Assembly (NCBI RefSeq): GCF_963693435.1
Contig: NZ_OY856306.1
Location: forward strand, 682,001 to 746,000
Direction: 5' to 3'
Length of the DNA stretch: 64,000 bases
Source: Pasteurella atlantica
GTDB lineage: Bacteria > Pseudomonadota > Gammaproteobacteria > Enterobacterales > Pasteurellaceae
The notes beneath the pieces were generated by a model. It saw only the letters and a program-made list of their open reading frames with translations. It was not told where the DNA came from and did no database searches. Positions 29,419-39,502 of the stretch are shown in pieces (position 1 is the stretch's first letter; every line of letters begins with the position of its first letter). The translations under genes and the position numbers were made by a program.

Positions 29419-29470
29419 AAAGAGAAAACAAGCGGTATGATTTTCATCAAAATTTGCAAGTTTTCTCTTT
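29419..29470. terminator. Hairpin with uptake sequence in the loop, between thyA and rne
   Basis: Perfect 11-bp arms AAAGAGAAAAC (29419-29429) and GTTTTCTCTTT (29460-29470) enclose a full Apl-type uptake sequence (ACAAGCGGT from 29428, ending TTTGCAA). It lies between convergent genes and may end both messages. Confidence 0.7.
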
Positions 29471-29490
29471 CAAATCAAAAAAGTATTTAA

Positions 29491-32307
29491 TTACTTCTCT
29501 TCAGTCACCGCAACTCTTGGTGCTGAATGTACGTGACTAACAGCACTTGAATGACCACCAAATCCTTTACCATAAAAATAGTAACGAGACTCTTGCCATT
29601 CTGTTACATTAACAGCATCATTTAACTCTTTTGATGATTCTGCTAATGTCATTACTGCTGTTGTATGCTGAACTCTTGAAATAGTGCCAAGTTTCCCATC
29701 AAATTGATAGCTACTTTGATATGCTTTAGTTTCAGTTTTAGGCGTAATTTCAACAATATTATCTTGGGGTTTTGATTTAGATACTCTATCATTTTTTTCT
29801 GCAACTAAATCTCTTTCCGATTCTTGAGAAATCACATTTCCTAAAGGTGTGGAAGAACTTGTATTACGCTCTTCTACAACAACAGGGGTGACCGGTGTTA
29901 AAGAACCATTTTTTTGTTGTGCTAACATCTCATCAACAGAAAGGAAACGAGGTTTTTCATCTGTTTTTACTTTTGCTGGTTTTTCAGTTTTAATCCAAAC
30001 TTTTCCACTCGCAAATTCAGGTGACATTACTGCAGAAGTTAATTTCATCGTCGTATTATTACTAGATTGACGACGACGTTGATTTCCAATACGTAAATGA
30101 CGAGGAGAGCGGCGACGAGAATGCTCTTTGTCATTATTATCCTGTTGTGGCTTAATATCTGTTACAACCTCTGCTTGTGATGGCGGCTGTGACGGTGTTG
30201 CCACATTTTCTATAACAGGTTGAACTTCTATCATTTCTTTAATCTCAGGAACAATATCTACGTTACTATTTTCACTGATTTCTGGTGTATTTGTGGCTCG
30301 AATTTTTTTACGTAGATCACGGCGCTGACGACGTTCTTCAATTTGAACTTGATTTTGCTCTTTAGTAACTTTTTTCTCAGGTTGTTTTTTTTCTGCTACC
30401 GTAACAACTTCTTCAATAACATTGTTGCCTTTTTTCGTCGTGTTATTGTTACTATGTTTTTTGGTTTTTACATTATCAGAGGTTGATTTAGGCTCATTAT
30501 TACGAGCAGGATATTCTTTTCGGTTGCGACGATTTCGCTGATTACGTCCTCTATTATTATTGTTATGTTTATTTTTCTTAGGTGTAACTTTTTCCTCTTC
30601 AACAGTAAATATACCTTTAATCTTACTAATGATGCGACTAAGCAATGATACTTTTTTCACTTTAGGTGTTGGTGCAGGTTGTAAATTTAAGTCACTGTTT
30701 TGCAATACTGCTTCAACAGTAATAATAGGTTCATTATTTATCGCTGTATTTTCTGTGGTGAATGTTGGTGTTGTATTTTCGTCATCTTTAACTTGGTAGA
30801 ATTTAGCTAAATCATAACTTAATGTCGAAGAAATTTCATTTTCACGTAAACGATAAATATTAAAATGCGGTGTTTCAATATTTTCATTTGGTACAATCAT
30901 AATATTGACATTATGACGTTTTTCAATACTATCCACAGCTTTACGCTTTTCATTTAATAAGTATGAAGCGACTTCAACTGGTACAACAGCGTGTACTTGT
31001 TTTGAATTTTCTTTAATTGCCTCTTCTTCAACCAAACGTAAAATTGAGAGTGAAATAGAATCATTATCACGAACTTTACCCGTTCCTTGACAACGAGAAC
31101 AAATATGTGAAGAAGCCTCACTTAATGAAGAGCTTAAACGCTGACGCGACATTTCAAGCAAGCCAAAACGGGAAATTCGACTAAATTGAATTCTAGCACG
31201 ATCTTGTTGAACGGCTTCTCGAATACGATTTTCGACTTCACGCTGATGACGAATAGGTGTCATATCAATAAAGTCAATAACAATTAAACCGCCTAAATCA
31301 CGTAAACGCATTTGACGAGCAATCTCATCAGCAGCTTCAAGATTGGTGGTTAATGCGGTTTCTTCAATGTCACTACCACGAGTCGCTCTTGCAGAGTTAA
31401 TATCAACAGCAGTTAATGCTTCTGTCGCATCAATAACAATAGAACCACCAGAAGGTAAACGCACTTCTCTTTGGAAGGCGGATTCAATTTGTGATTCAAT
31501 CTGATAATGGCTAAATAATGGGACTTCGCCTTCGTATAGTTTCACTCGATTGATAAAATCAGGACGTACTAAGCGGATGTGATTTTTTGCTTTCTCAAAA
31601 ATCTTTTTACTATCTATTAAAATTTCACCAATATCGCGGCGTAAATAATCACGAATGGCACGTACAATAACATCACTTTCTTGATGAATTAAAAATGGTG
31701 CAGGACGTGAGCTTGCTGCTTTTTTGATGGCTTCCCAATGATGTAATAAAACTTGTAAATCCCACTGTAATTCTTCTGGTGATTTTCCAACACCAGCCGT
31801 TCTTACAATTAAGCCCATATCATTAGGTACATCTAAGTTACTTAACGTTTCTTTTAATTCTTGACGTTCTTCACCCTCAATTCGGCGAGAAATCCCTCCT
31901 GCTCGAGGATTATTAGGCATTAAAACTAAATAGCTTCCAGCTAAAGAAATAAAGGTTGTCAATGCAGCTCCTTTATTACCACGCTCTTCTTTGCTAACTT
32001 GGATAATAACTTCTTGCCCTTCTTTGATTACATTTTTAATGCTTGGGCTACCTTGAAATACATAACCATTAGGAAAGTATTCACGAGAAATTTCTTTTAA
32101 AGGAAGGAAACCGTGTCGATCTGTTCCATAATCAACAAATGCTGCTTCTAAACTTGGTTCAACACGAGTGATTTTTCCTTTATAGATATTTGATTTTTTT
32201 TGCTCGTGTCCCGGACTTTCAATATCTAAATCAAATAGGCGTTGCCCATCAACAAGGGCAACTCGCAACTCTTCTTTTTGAGTTGCATTAATAAGCATTC
32301 TTTTCAT
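29491..32307 (-). CDS. rne: Ribonuclease E
   Basis: Essential endoribonuclease and core of the RNA degradosome. 938 residues, shorter than E. coli (1061). S1 domain at about 35-120 ([19 protein letters not shown]); catalytic DNase I-like domain with [16 protein letters not shown] and [13 protein letters not shown]; Zn-link CSRCQGTGK near 405. A long disordered, basic, Asn- and Arg-rich C-terminal half acts as the scaffold. I chose the ATG at 32307 ([10 protein letters not shown]), as in other RNase E, over 32355. Its inhibitor RraB is at 49762. Confidence 0.95.
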   Translation of the reverse strand: MKRMLINATQKEELRVALVDGQRLFDLDIESPGHEQKKSNIYKGKITRVEPSLEAAFVDYGTDRHGFLPLKEISREYFPNGYVFQGSPSIKNVIKEGQEVIIQVSKEERGNKGAALTTFISLAGSYLVLMPNNPRAGGISRRIEGEERQELKETLSNLDVPNDMGLIVRTAGVGKSPEELQWDLQVLLHHWEAIKKAASSRPAPFLIHQESDVIVRAIRDYLRRDIGEILIDSKKIFEKAKNHIRLVRPDFINRVKLYEGEVPLFSHYQIESQIESAFQREVRLPSGGSIVIDATEALTAVDINSARATRGSDIEETALTTNLEAADEIARQMRLRDLGGLIVIDFIDMTPIRHQREVENRIREAVQQDRARIQFSRISRFGLLEMSRQRLSSSLSEASSHICSRCQGTGKVRDNDSISLSILRLVEEEAIKENSKQVHAVVPVEVASYLLNEKRKAVDSIEKRHNVNIMIVPNENIETPHFNIYRLRENEISSTLSYDLAKFYQVKDDENTTPTFTTENTAINNEPIITVEAVLQNSDLNLQPAPTPKVKKVSLLSRIISKIKGIFTVEEEKVTPKKNKHNNNNRGRNQRNRRNRKEYPARNNEPKSTSDNVKTKKHSNNNTTKKGNNVIEEVVTVAEKKQPEKKVTKEQNQVQIEERRQRRDLRKKIRATNTPEISENSNVDIVPEIKEMIEVQPVIENVATPSQPPSQAEVVTDIKPQQDNNDKEHSRRRSPRHLRIGNQRRRQSSNNTTMKLTSAVMSPEFASGKVWIKTEKPAKVKTDEKPRFLSVDEMLAQQKNGSLTPVTPVVVEERNTSSSTPLGNVISQESERDLVAEKNDRVSKSKPQDNIVEITPKTETKAYQSSYQFDGKLGTISRVQHTTAVMTLAESSKELNDAVNVTEWQESRYYFYGKGFGGHSSAVSHVHSAPRVAVTEEK

Positions 32308-32616
32308 TGTATTTTCTCTTAATCTTTTTATGTCTCTTTTTAATGCCAATCTCACGACTGTTCAAAGAGATAAATTATTTTAAACTCATTATTACGTCTT
32401 ACATTTATATTTTGCGTAATCTTTTATTTATTGCATATGGTGGTTGAAAATTAACCGTTAAATTTCTTTTATTTTTTATAAAATTTTTAAATAAATAAAA
32501 GCGGTTAATTATGACATTTATCGTGGTTGATAAGCAAGGGCATTATAAATTATTTTGAAATGTTTTATATGATAGGCAAAAAAAACGCTGATTATTTCTA
32601 ATCAGCGTTTAAAATA
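32308..32616 (-). other. Leader region of rne, with a large hairpin
   Basis: About 300 AT-rich bases upstream of rne. An imperfect hairpin joins AATTAACCG (32449-32457) to CGGTTAATT (32502-32510), and inside it CTTTTATTT (32466-32474) to AAATAAAAG (32493-32501). E. coli rne has a long leader with hairpins used for autoregulation, so a similar role is inferred. Confidence 0.45.
32583..32610 (-). terminator. Terminator of the tRNA-Phe/tRNA-Asn transcript
   Basis: Perfect 12-bp arms AAACGCTGATTA and TAATCAGCGTTT, 4-nt loop, then a T-run on the minus strand. It lies seven bases after tRNA-Asn. Confidence 0.88.
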
Positions 32617-32692
32617 TGGCTCCTCCTGCTGGACTTGAACCAGCGACATATGGATTAACAGTCCACCGTTCTACCGACTGAACTAAGGAGGA
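32617..32692 (-). tRNA. tRNA-Asn (GTT)
   Basis: 76 bases with CCA encoded. Acceptor TCCTCCT pairs with AGGAGGA, discriminator G, anticodon GTT in GGACTGTTAATCC, and T-loop GGTTCAAGTCC. Second of a two-tRNA transcript. Confidence 0.97.
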
Positions 32693-32697
32693 ATAGA

Positions 32698-32773
32698 TGG
32701 TGCCTCGAGGCGGAATCGAACCACCGACACGAGGATTTTCAATCCTCTGCTCTACCGACTGAGCTATCGAGGC
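32698..32773 (-). tRNA. tRNA-Phe (GAA)
   Basis: 76 bases with CCA encoded. Acceptor GCCTCGA pairs with TCGAGGC, anticodon GAA in GGATTGAAAATCC, and T-arm GGTTCGATTCC. It lies five bases before tRNA-Asn on the minus strand. Confidence 0.97.
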
Positions 32774-32899
32774 ATCTCGTCGTTTGCGGAGCGTATTAAA
32801 CCGTTTTTTCTTTCCTTCGTCAAATACTTTTTTTAAAAAAAACAAAAAAAACAGTTTAACAGATCGCTTTATATACAAATTGTATAAAAAAACAATATT

Positions 32900-33970
32900 T
32901 TATCTTACCTTTTTATATTCTTCATACGCTTTATTTACTTTTAATAAATAATTTCTCGCTTGTGAAGATGGATGTGCAGTGGTTAAAATTCGATATACTG
33001 CACTTGGAGATAAATGATTAATTCTTTCAATGGCATCTGACTTATTTCTATCAAAAACTTTTAATACCGCTCCTGCACCACTATTATAAGATGAAATCAT
33101 TGCATAACGTTTTGAAACGGGATGAGTGATACCAGCTAAATATTCATTTTTCAAAATGTGTAAATAGTGTACTCCTGCATCAATATTCTTTTGTGGATTA
33201 TAGAGATAATCACGACTTGGTTTTCCCCACTGTCCTTTATGTTCAAATACATCACGCCCAGCGGAACGAGGTACAACTTGCATTAAACCAATTGCGTTAG
33301 CATAACTTACAGCGTAAGGGTTAAAACTTGATTCGGTACGCATAATGGCTAAAATTAAATTAGGTTGAATATCATAAGTTTGAGATGCTTGGCGAATAAT
33401 AGGAAGATATTTTCTTGCACGAGCCTCTATATGATTTGCTATCATCATAATGGTGACATAAGTCACGGTTCGTCCATTTTTCAAACGACGTTGCTTTAAT
33501 TTATTCTGTAATAAATAAGTAGCAAAGTTATTTGCTATCATTATATTTGTTACAGGATGATTTAAGTGATCAACTACCTGTTCTTGTAAGAATGGACTGC
33601 TACTGATTGGTGTATCTCCTGCAGCAAAAAGATCGATGCCAGAAGCATCATTACCCATTAAAAGAGTATGAATAATCGCATTTCGTAAATGAGCTGTATT
33701 ACCTAATGTTTCAATTGTAATACGCCCATCATCAAAACTAATATGTGAACGAGTATAAAATCGGTCGGTATATTTAACGTAATCTTTTTTACTGGCAACA
33801 AGTAACTCATTTACGCCCCAAATTTTATCGATATTACGTGAAAATTGTCCAGTTAAAATATCTAATCCACGTGTATCTTTAGTATAAATCTGCGTCTTAT
33901 TTTTATTTGAACTTCCACAAGCAACTAAAAAGGGAATAATCAGAAAAGCACAAAACTTTTTTATTTTCAT
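32900..33970 (-). CDS. mltC: Membrane-bound lytic murein transglycosylase C
   Basis: Outer-membrane lipoprotein that cleaves peptidoglycan glycan strands. 356 residues. The lipobox is FLVACGSS, Cys18. The SLT domain occupies about 200-350, with the catalytic Glu in [16 protein letters not shown] and the family block AIGLMQVVP. It overlaps nothing and follows yggX by no bases, so mutY-yggX-mltC is likely one unit, as in E. coli. Confidence 0.95.
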   Translation of the reverse strand: MKIKKFCAFLIIPFLVACGSSNKNKTQIYTKDTRGLDILTGQFSRNIDKIWGVNELLVASKKDYVKYTDRFYTRSHISFDDGRITIETLGNTAHLRNAIIHTLLMGNDASGIDLFAAGDTPISSSPFLQEQVVDHLNHPVTNIMIANNFATYLLQNKLKQRRLKNGRTVTYVTIMMIANHIEARARKYLPIIRQASQTYDIQPNLILAIMRTESSFNPYAVSYANAIGLMQVVPRSAGRDVFEHKGQWGKPSRDYLYNPQKNIDAGVHYLHILKNEYLAGITHPVSKRYAMISSYNSGAGAVLKVFDRNKSDAIERINHLSPSAVYRILTTAHPSSQARNYLLKVNKAYEEYKKVR

Positions 33971-34243
33971 TTAGTGATCCTCAGGAACATAGCCTTCAAT
34001 GTGAACATCTTTACCTTCAAATAGAAAGTTAACCATCTCTTGTTCTAATAATTTACGATGTTCAATATCCATCATATTTAATTTTTTTTCATTCACTAAC
34101 ATCGTTTGTTTTTTCATCCATTCAGACCACGCTTGCTTACTAATTGAATTAAAAATTCGTTGACCTAATTCTCCCGGATAAAGCTGAAAATCAAGACCTT
34201 CTGCTTCTTTTTTTAAGTACTCACAAAATACTTGACGAGCCAT
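33971..34243 (-). CDS. yggX: Fe(2+)-trafficking protein YggX
   Basis: 90 residues, the E. coli length. [19 protein letters not shown] (with the conserved Cys), [17 protein letters not shown] and a C-terminal FEGK block are family features. Reported to protect iron-sulfur clusters from oxidation; it lies next to mutY, which has such a cluster. The context is the conserved mutY-yggX-mltC order. Confidence 0.95.
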   Translation of the reverse strand: MARQVFCEYLKKEAEGLDFQLYPGELGQRIFNSISKQAWSEWMKKQTMLVNEKKLNMMDIEHRKLLEQEMVNFLFEGKDVHIEGYVPEDH

Positions 34244-34257
34244 TGTTATACCTCTTT

Positions 34258-35352
34258 TTATTTATTCTTTAATTCATTTAAAATTCGTTTGATAGGTGTT
34301 GCCAACCCTACCTCACTTGGATTTTCCAAATCATACCAATAATCTTGCTTTAAAGATATATTTACGCCATAAATTTCAGGTTTCTCTGCCACTTTAAGCG
34401 GTATGATGTGATGATTTTTTTGCAAATCTAAATTAACCAAAACGGGAATAATATCCAAATGAAAATGGCTAAATGTATGACGAAATGCAACCTGCTGTTC
34501 TATTATAATTTGTAAATTTTTGTCATAAAGTGACCGCTTCAGATCTGCTAAGGTATCAAATTGAGGGAAAGCAAATAATCCACCCCATAACCCTTTATCT
34601 GCTCTTTTTTCCAATAAAACTTTTGAGCCTTGTTTTAAAATAAGGAAATAACGCTGTTTTTCAGGCAATACTTTCTTTGGTTTTTTGGTTGGATATTGCT
34701 CCCAAAGTTGCATTTTATTTGTTTTACAATCTTTTTCTACAGGACAAAGGTTGCACTTTGGTTTAGTTCGAGTACAAACCATTGCACCTAAATCCATCAT
34801 TGCTTGATTAAAATCAGTTACTCCTTTATTAGGTGTGATTTGTGTAGAAAGTTCCCATAATTTATTTTCAACCGCTTTTTTTCCACTCCAGCCCTCAACC
34901 ATAAAAAAACGAGTCAATACTCGCTTTACATTACCATCTAAAATGGGGTGAGGTTCTCCTAAAACGGAAGATAAGATTGCACCTGCCGTACTTCTTCCAA
35001 TACCAGATAATGCTAATACATCCTTAAAATCAGTAGGAAACTGACCTTCAAATTCATCTCGAATTTGAACAGCTGCCTTGTGTAAATTTCTTGCTCTGGC
35101 GTAATAACCAAGCCCTGTCCATAGATGCAAAACCTCATCAATATTGGCATTCGCTAAGTCAACAACGGTGGGAAAGCGAGCAATAAATCGCTCAAAATAA
35201 GGGATAACAGTGGCAACTTGAGTTTGTTGTAACATCACTTCTGAAAGCCATACACTGTAAAGCGTCTTATTGTGTTGCCAAGGTAAATTTTTGCGACCGT
35301 ATTGCTGATACCATTTCAATACAGGTTCTGCAAAACAAAAATCTGACTTCAT
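34258..35352 (-). CDS. mutY: A/G-specific adenine DNA glycosylase
   Basis: Removes adenine opposite 8-oxoguanine. 364 residues. The helix-hairpin-helix is [13 protein letters not shown] (about 110-125) and the 4Fe-4S cluster ligands are Cys-X6-Cys-X2-Cys-X5-Cys in [19 protein letters not shown]-terminal NUDIX-like domain (about 230-350) reads 8-oxoG. Two uptake cores lie in this C-terminal domain, at 34396-34402 and, inverted, 34533-34539. Confidence 0.96.
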   Translation of the reverse strand: MKSDFCFAEPVLKWYQQYGRKNLPWQHNKTLYSVWLSEVMLQQTQVATVIPYFERFIARFPTVVDLANANIDEVLHLWTGLGYYARARNLHKAAVQIRDEFEGQFPTDFKDVLALSGIGRSTAGAILSSVLGEPHPILDGNVKRVLTRFFMVEGWSGKKAVENKLWELSTQITPNKGVTDFNQAMMDLGAMVCTRTKPKCNLCPVEKDCKTNKMQLWEQYPTKKPKKVLPEKQRYFLILKQGSKVLLEKRADKGLWGGLFAFPQFDTLADLKRSLYDKNLQIIIEQQVAFRHTFSHFHLDIIPVLVNLDLQKNHHIIPLKVAEKPEIYGVNISLKQDYWYDLENPSEVGLATPIKRILNELKNK

Positions 35353-35377
35353 TTGAATAAATACTTAATCACTAAAA

Positions 35378-35623
35378 CTAAGTATCTAACTTAGATTGTA
35401 TTAATTTAACCATCTGTTGCATTGCTTCCTGTGGTGCTTGTTCTTGATTCATTAACCAACGAAACAGTTCAGGATCTGTAAATTTTAACATTTCCACAAA
35501 GGTATTTTGTTGTTCTTGTGACAAATTATCAAAATGATTTTTATAAAATGGCATTATCATTTCATCTAATTCACGCATACCACGACGGCATTCCCACTCA
35601 ATTCTAAAACGATTAAAACTCAT
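35378..35623 (-). CDS. sdhE: SdhE/YgfY family FAD assembly factor
   Basis: 81 residues. RIEWECRRGMRELDEMI holds the RGxxE motif that promotes covalent FAD attachment to SdhA and FrdA. It also appears in databases as antitoxin CptB; no toxin partner is seen next to it. It starts one base into the ispH stop region, so the two are coupled. Confidence 0.92.
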   Translation of the reverse strand: MSFNRFRIEWECRRGMRELDEMIMPFYKNHFDNLSQEQQNTFVEMLKFTDPELFRWLMNQEQAPQEAMQQMVKLIQSKLDT

Positions 35624-36567
35624 TATTTTACCTCTTTTATTCTAAGCTCTTTGGGTACTTCAAAAATAGTATTTTCTTCACAGCCCTCTAATTCTTTGAT
35701 CGTATTTGCACCGAGAGATTTTAAATGTGAAACAACGGATTGTACCAACACTTCTGGTGCAGATGCCCCTGCGGTAATACCGATGGTTTCCACATTTTCA
35801 AGCCAATTTGGATCAATGTCTTCTGCCCCATCAATTAATTTTGCAGGTGTTCCCATTCGAGAAGCTAATTCAGCTAAACGGTTAGAATTAGAAGAGTTTT
35901 TAGACCCCACTACTAACACCAGTTGTGATTGTTGTGCTAAATCTCGAACTGCTTGCTGGCGGTTTGTGGTGGCATAACAAATATCATTTTTACGAGGACC
36001 TTTAATAGCTGGATATTTTTGCTTTAATTCTTCAATTACATCAATAGTATCATCAATGGATAATGTGGTTTGAGTCATAAAAGCCAAACTGTCATCTTCA
36101 TTTACAGATAATTTTGCGACATCTTCGACAGATTCAACCAAATAAATTCCACCCTCTTGATTATCATATTGTCCCATTGTGCCTTCTACTTCGGGGTGAC
36201 CCTCGTGTCCAATCAAAATCGCTTTCGTCCCTTTTCGGCTTGCTCTTGCTACTTGCATATGAACTTTGGTCACTAAAGGACAAGTTGCATCAAACACTTT
36301 TAAATTACGACTTTTTGCTTCATTTCGTACGGCTTGAGACACACCGTGGGCGGAAAAAATCACAATCGCATCATCAGGTACATCATCGAGTTCCTCAACA
36401 AAAATTGCCCCTTTCTGCTTTAATCCTTCCACCACAAAGCGATTATGTACCACTTCGTGACGTACATAAATTGGTGCACCGTGAATTTCTAAGGCTAATT
36501 CCACAATAGAAATAGCACGATCAACCCCCGCACAAAAGCCTCTAGGATTAGCTAATAAAATTTTCAT
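35623..36567 (-). CDS. ispH: 4-hydroxy-3-methylbut-2-enyl diphosphate reductase
   Basis: Last step of the MEP isoprenoid pathway, giving IPP and DMAPP. 314 residues. The three iron-sulfur ligands are Cys12 ([12 protein letters not shown]), the Cys of [11 protein letters not shown] near 96, and the Cys in the ICYATTNRQ region near 197. lspA lies one base upstream, a conserved pair. Ordinary. Confidence 0.96.
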   Translation of the reverse strand: MKILLANPRGFCAGVDRAISIVELALEIHGAPIYVRHEVVHNRFVVEGLKQKGAIFVEELDDVPDDAIVIFSAHGVSQAVRNEAKSRNLKVFDATCPLVTKVHMQVARASRKGTKAILIGHEGHPEVEGTMGQYDNQEGGIYLVESVEDVAKLSVNEDDSLAFMTQTTLSIDDTIDVIEELKQKYPAIKGPRKNDICYATTNRQQAVRDLAQQSQLVLVVGSKNSSNSNRLAELASRMGTPAKLIDGAEDIDPNWLENVETIGITAGASAPEVLVQSVVSHLKSLGANTIKELEGCEENTIFEVPKELRIKEVK

Positions 36568-37068
36568 TTAATCACTCTTTTTCTGTTTTTTTCCATCTAA
36601 AAAACTTTCTAGGATCAACAATCCCGCCCCCATCACAATACCAATATCGGCAATATTAAAAACAGGATAATGATAAATATCCCAATAAAAATCTAAAAAA
36701 TCAACTACATAGCCGTTATATAAACGATCAATTCCATTTGCTAATGCACCACCAATAATCAACGCATAAGCACTATTTGAAAGCTTTTGTGAATAACGAT
36801 TTTTGCTTAATAATACGATCAACACCGTAGAAATAATGACCGCTAAACTAATAAAAACGTATTTTTGCCAACCTGAATGTTCTGCTAAAAAGCTAAACGC
36901 CGCCCCAGTGTTACGTACATAAGTTAAATTAAAGATAGGTAAAAGAGTGATGCTCTCATAAAGTGCAAAACTTTTTACCACTAAATATTTGGTCAATAAA
37001 TCAACCACAAGTACGACTACACTTAACCAAAGCCAATAAACGCCTGATTTTTCTGTTATTTTATTCAT
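36568..37068 (-). CDS. lspA: Lipoprotein signal peptidase II
   Basis: Inner-membrane aspartyl protease that cleaves prolipoproteins before the lipidated Cys. 166 residues, four membrane helices. NGIDRLYNGYVVDF and FNIADIGIVMGA carry the catalytic Asp pair. Its substrates would include the lipoproteins encoded at 37646 and 38566. It precedes ispH; glnB lies three bases upstream. Confidence 0.96.
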   Translation of the reverse strand: MNKITEKSGVYWLWLSVVVLVVDLLTKYLVVKSFALYESITLLPIFNLTYVRNTGAAFSFLAEHSGWQKYVFISLAVIISTVLIVLLSKNRYSQKLSNSAYALIIGGALANGIDRLYNGYVVDFLDFYWDIYHYPVFNIADIGIVMGAGLLILESFLDGKKQKKSD

Positions 37069-37071
37069 TAA

Positions 37072-37425
<354 letters not shown>

Positions 37426-37456
37426 TTAGTGGCTAACGGGAGGGATTATAATACAT

Positions 37457-37490
37457 AAGCGGTCAGATTTTTATAAAAATTTACCAAATT
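37457..37490 (+). repeat. Apl-type uptake sequence upstream of the Slam locus
   Basis: AAGCGGTCAGATTTTT followed by AAAAATTTACCAAATT is a near-full uptake sequence in the gap between divergent glnB and the first surface lipoprotein. Confidence 0.8.
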
Positions 37491-37645
37491 TAGATATAAG
37501 TAGTTGAGAAATCTATAAGATTATAATTTCTGTTTTGACGTATCGATCACATTTTTAAAAAATTTATTATGTAACTATTGCCAAATCGTTTTTTTTTTGC
37601 ACAATCCGATCGATTTTTAATCTAAGAAAATAACAGAGGTTTATT

Positions 37646-38380
37646 ATGAAAAAAACATTATTAGTAATTGCAATATCAACGGTTTTAACTGCTTGTGGAA
37701 GTGGTGGCAGTGGTGGCAGTGGTGGAAGTAATTCTAACAACAAAGTAGTTGATACTAAAAAGGATACACAAACGACAAATCCAATCGTTAATAACGATAC
37801 GACCAAGAAAGATACAACCCTAAAAGGTGTGGTGCTAAAGGATATCTCTAAGGCAGATATAAATAAATTTGAGCTTAATGGTAAAACAATTATGTTAATG
37901 CCTAATGGTTTTAATGTAGCACGTTTCCTTACTAACAGTGGTGGTAGCTTTAATGGTGATACCTTAACTAAGTCTGTGAGTGGTACAAAATATGCTGAAA
38001 CACGTTTTGGTATCTTAGCACCTGATAATGCAGATGTTATTGGATTTAGCCAAGGTAAAGTAACAGCAGTGAAAGATATGCCAACTAAGAATGCAGTCGT
38101 TAAATATCTTGGTGATTTTGTTGTTTATGAAAATAAGGAATTTGAAACAGGTACCGTTGATATTGATGTAAATTTTGGACTTAAAAATATTAAGATTGAT
38201 GCCTTTGCAGATGGTTCGGATAAAGTAATTAAAACAGCAAAAGGTACAATTTCAGGAAACCAATTTACTGTTGACTCAGGAAAAGGTAAAGGTCAATTTT
38301 ATGGCTCAAAAGCTGCTGAGCTAAGCGGTGTTTATAAAGATGGTGATATCGTAGCAAGTTTTGGAGCTAAAAAACAATAA
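37646..38380 (+). CDS. Slam-dependent surface lipoprotein 1 (TbpB-barrel-like)
   Basis: 244 residues. Lipoprotein signal peptide with lipobox LTAC, Cys17, followed by a GSGGSGGSGGS linker coded by 9-base tandem repeats. A low-complexity tether to about residue 50 leads into a domain rich in beta strands. It ends FYGSKAAELSGVYKDGDIVASFGAKKQ-like, the FGxxAxExxGxF...FGAKK pattern of the TbpB/HpuA/fHbp-type barrel, which Slam translocators recognise. No known ligand can be named. The ATG follows AGAGG. A similar lipoprotein and a Slam gene follow, so export to the cell surface by that Slam is inferred. Confidence 0.82.
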   Translation: MKKTLLVIAISTVLTACGSGGSGGSGGSNSNNKVVDTKKDTQTTNPIVNNDTTKKDTTLKGVVLKDISKADINKFELNGKTIMLMPNGFNVARFLTNSGGSFNGDTLTKSVSGTKYAETRFGILAPDNADVIGFSQGKVTAVKDMPTKNAVVKYLGDFVVYENKEFETGTVDIDVNFGLKNIKIDAFADGSDKVIKTAKGTISGNQFTVDSGKGKGQFYGSKAAELSGVYKDGDIVASFGAKKQ

Positions 38381-38389
38381 CCAAGCGGT

Positions 38390-38413
38390 ACGATTTATAT
38401 CAAAATTTACCAA
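38390..38413 (+). repeat. Uptake sequence after surface lipoprotein 1
   Basis: CCAAGCGGTACGATT with a TTTACC tail, ten bases past the stop codon. A copy with nearly the same sequence follows surface lipoprotein 2. Confidence 0.8.
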
Positions 38414-38420
38414 ATAAATT

Positions 38421-38446
38421 AACAGGGGAGCTTGCTCCCTTGTTTT
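38421..38446 (+). terminator. Terminator after surface lipoprotein 1
   Basis: AACAGGGGAGC pairs with GCTCCCTTGTT (one G-U pair), then TTT. It suggests that the second lipoprotein gene has its own promoter or depends on read-through. Confidence 0.75.
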
Positions 38447-38565
38447 GTCATTGTCTGTCCATCAATGAGTTTGTCCCTTTATTTATTTTAAATAGTTATT
38501 GATAAAACTCGTTATTTTTGTACAATCACTGATAGTTTTTGGTGTATTTTAATATAGGGCTTATT

Positions 38566-39387
38566 ATGAAAAAATTAGTATTAGTAACAGCGATATCTTT
38601 AGTTTTAACCGCTTGTGGTAGTAGTGGAGGCGGTAACAGTGGTTCTGCTGATAACATAAAATCTGCTAAGGTTGAAGGTGTTTTATTCGCTTATGATTTA
38701 CAAAATCCTGTTAAGAAGCAATCAAAAGATCCTGCTGGAGATATTACCGAATATGACGATTATGAGTTAAAAATGACCCGATTATCTAAAGATAAGGATA
38801 TTAACCACATTCAAATCAACTCAGTATCTATTCAATTAGAGCCTAATGGAGATGAAAAATATACAGATTATTATGATGAGACTGGAATGGATACAGTAAA
38901 AGTGGGTCAGGTTTTACGTTCTGTTACAAGTGGTAATACGTATAAATATATGCGTTTTGGTCAGCATAGTACTTATGATTATGATCCAAATAATCCAGCA
39001 GATCATAATGATGATCAACAAACATTTGGAATATTTGTACAAGGCTATGCTACTCAAAATATGCCAACCGCAGATGCAGGTATCGTGACTTATACAGGTG
39101 ATGCTTATGGTGGAACTGAAGCACTTACTAAAGGTAAAAGTAAGATCGATGTCAACTTTGGAAATAAAACGTTGAAAGGAACATTGTCTGATTGGCAAAA
39201 TTATAAGTTCTTGGCTGAAGAAGATAAAGCACAACCTATTCATTTTAGTGCCAATATTAAAGGTAATAAATTTGAAGGACAAAATGTAAAAGGTAACTTC
39301 TTTGGAGATAATGCAGCTGAAGTGGGAGGTATTTATTATAATAAGCAAAAAAAAGAAGGCGCGATTTTTGGAGCTAAAAGACCGTAA
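38566..39387 (+). CDS. Slam-dependent surface lipoprotein 2 (TbpB-barrel-like)
   Basis: 273 residues from the ATG at 38566 (MKKLVLVTAISLVLTAC); an upstream in-frame start at 38539 would disrupt the signal peptide. Lipobox LTAC, Cys17, then a GSSGGGNSGS tether. The C-terminal half repeats the plan of lipoprotein 1: FGIFVQGYATQNMPTADAGIV, then SKIDVNFGNKTLKG and the ending FFGDNAAEVGGIYY...AIFGAKRP, the TbpB-type barrel signature. It is a diverged paralogue of lipoprotein 1; the acidic N-terminal region is longer. The ligand is unknown. Surface export by the following Slam is inferred. Confidence 0.82.
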   Translation: MKKLVLVTAISLVLTACGSSGGGNSGSADNIKSAKVEGVLFAYDLQNPVKKQSKDPAGDITEYDDYELKMTRLSKDKDINHIQINSVSIQLEPNGDEKYTDYYDETGMDTVKVGQVLRSVTSGNTYKYMRFGQHSTYDYDPNNPADHNDDQQTFGIFVQGYATQNMPTADAGIVTYTGDAYGGTEALTKGKSKIDVNFGNKTLKGTLSDWQNYKFLAEEDKAQPIHFSANIKGNKFEGQNVKGNFFGDNAAEVGGIYYNKQKKEGAIFGAKRP

Positions 39388-39420
39388 CCAAGCGGTACGA
39401 TTTATATAAAAATTTACCAA
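39388..39420 (+). repeat. Uptake sequence after surface lipoprotein 2
   Basis: CAAGCGGTACGATT with a TTTACCAAAA tail, directly at the stop codon, matching the copy at 38390. Confidence 0.8.
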
Positions 39421-39431
39421 AAAACATTGTT

Positions 39432-39459
39432 GTAGAGACGTAGTATGCTACGTCTCTAC
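39432..39459. repeat. Perfect palindrome between surface lipoprotein 2 and slam
   Basis: GTAGAGACGTAG and CTACGTCTCTAC are perfect 12-bp arms with a TATG loop. No T-run follows, so it is not a standard terminator. It may be a REP-like or small mobile palindrome, or a hairpin that tunes slam expression. Confidence 0.75.
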
Positions 39460-39502
39460 GATATGAATGATATTAAAAGCTTAATTAAATAAAAGAATTT
39501 AA

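Noticed and set aside
32609..32878. Open frame of 89 codons on the minus strand
   Set aside because: It runs through tRNA-Phe and tRNA-Asn; its protein is only translated tRNA.
35378..35623. CptB as antitoxin of a toxin-antitoxin pair
   Set aside because: No CptA-like toxin gene lies beside it; the FAD assembly role (SdhE) fits the RGxxE motif.
36114..36509. 131-codon open frame opposite ispH
   Set aside because: Antisense shadow within an essential conserved gene.
38914..39420. 168-codon open frame opposite surface lipoprotein 2
   Set aside because: Low-complexity shadow of a well supported lipoprotein gene on the other strand.
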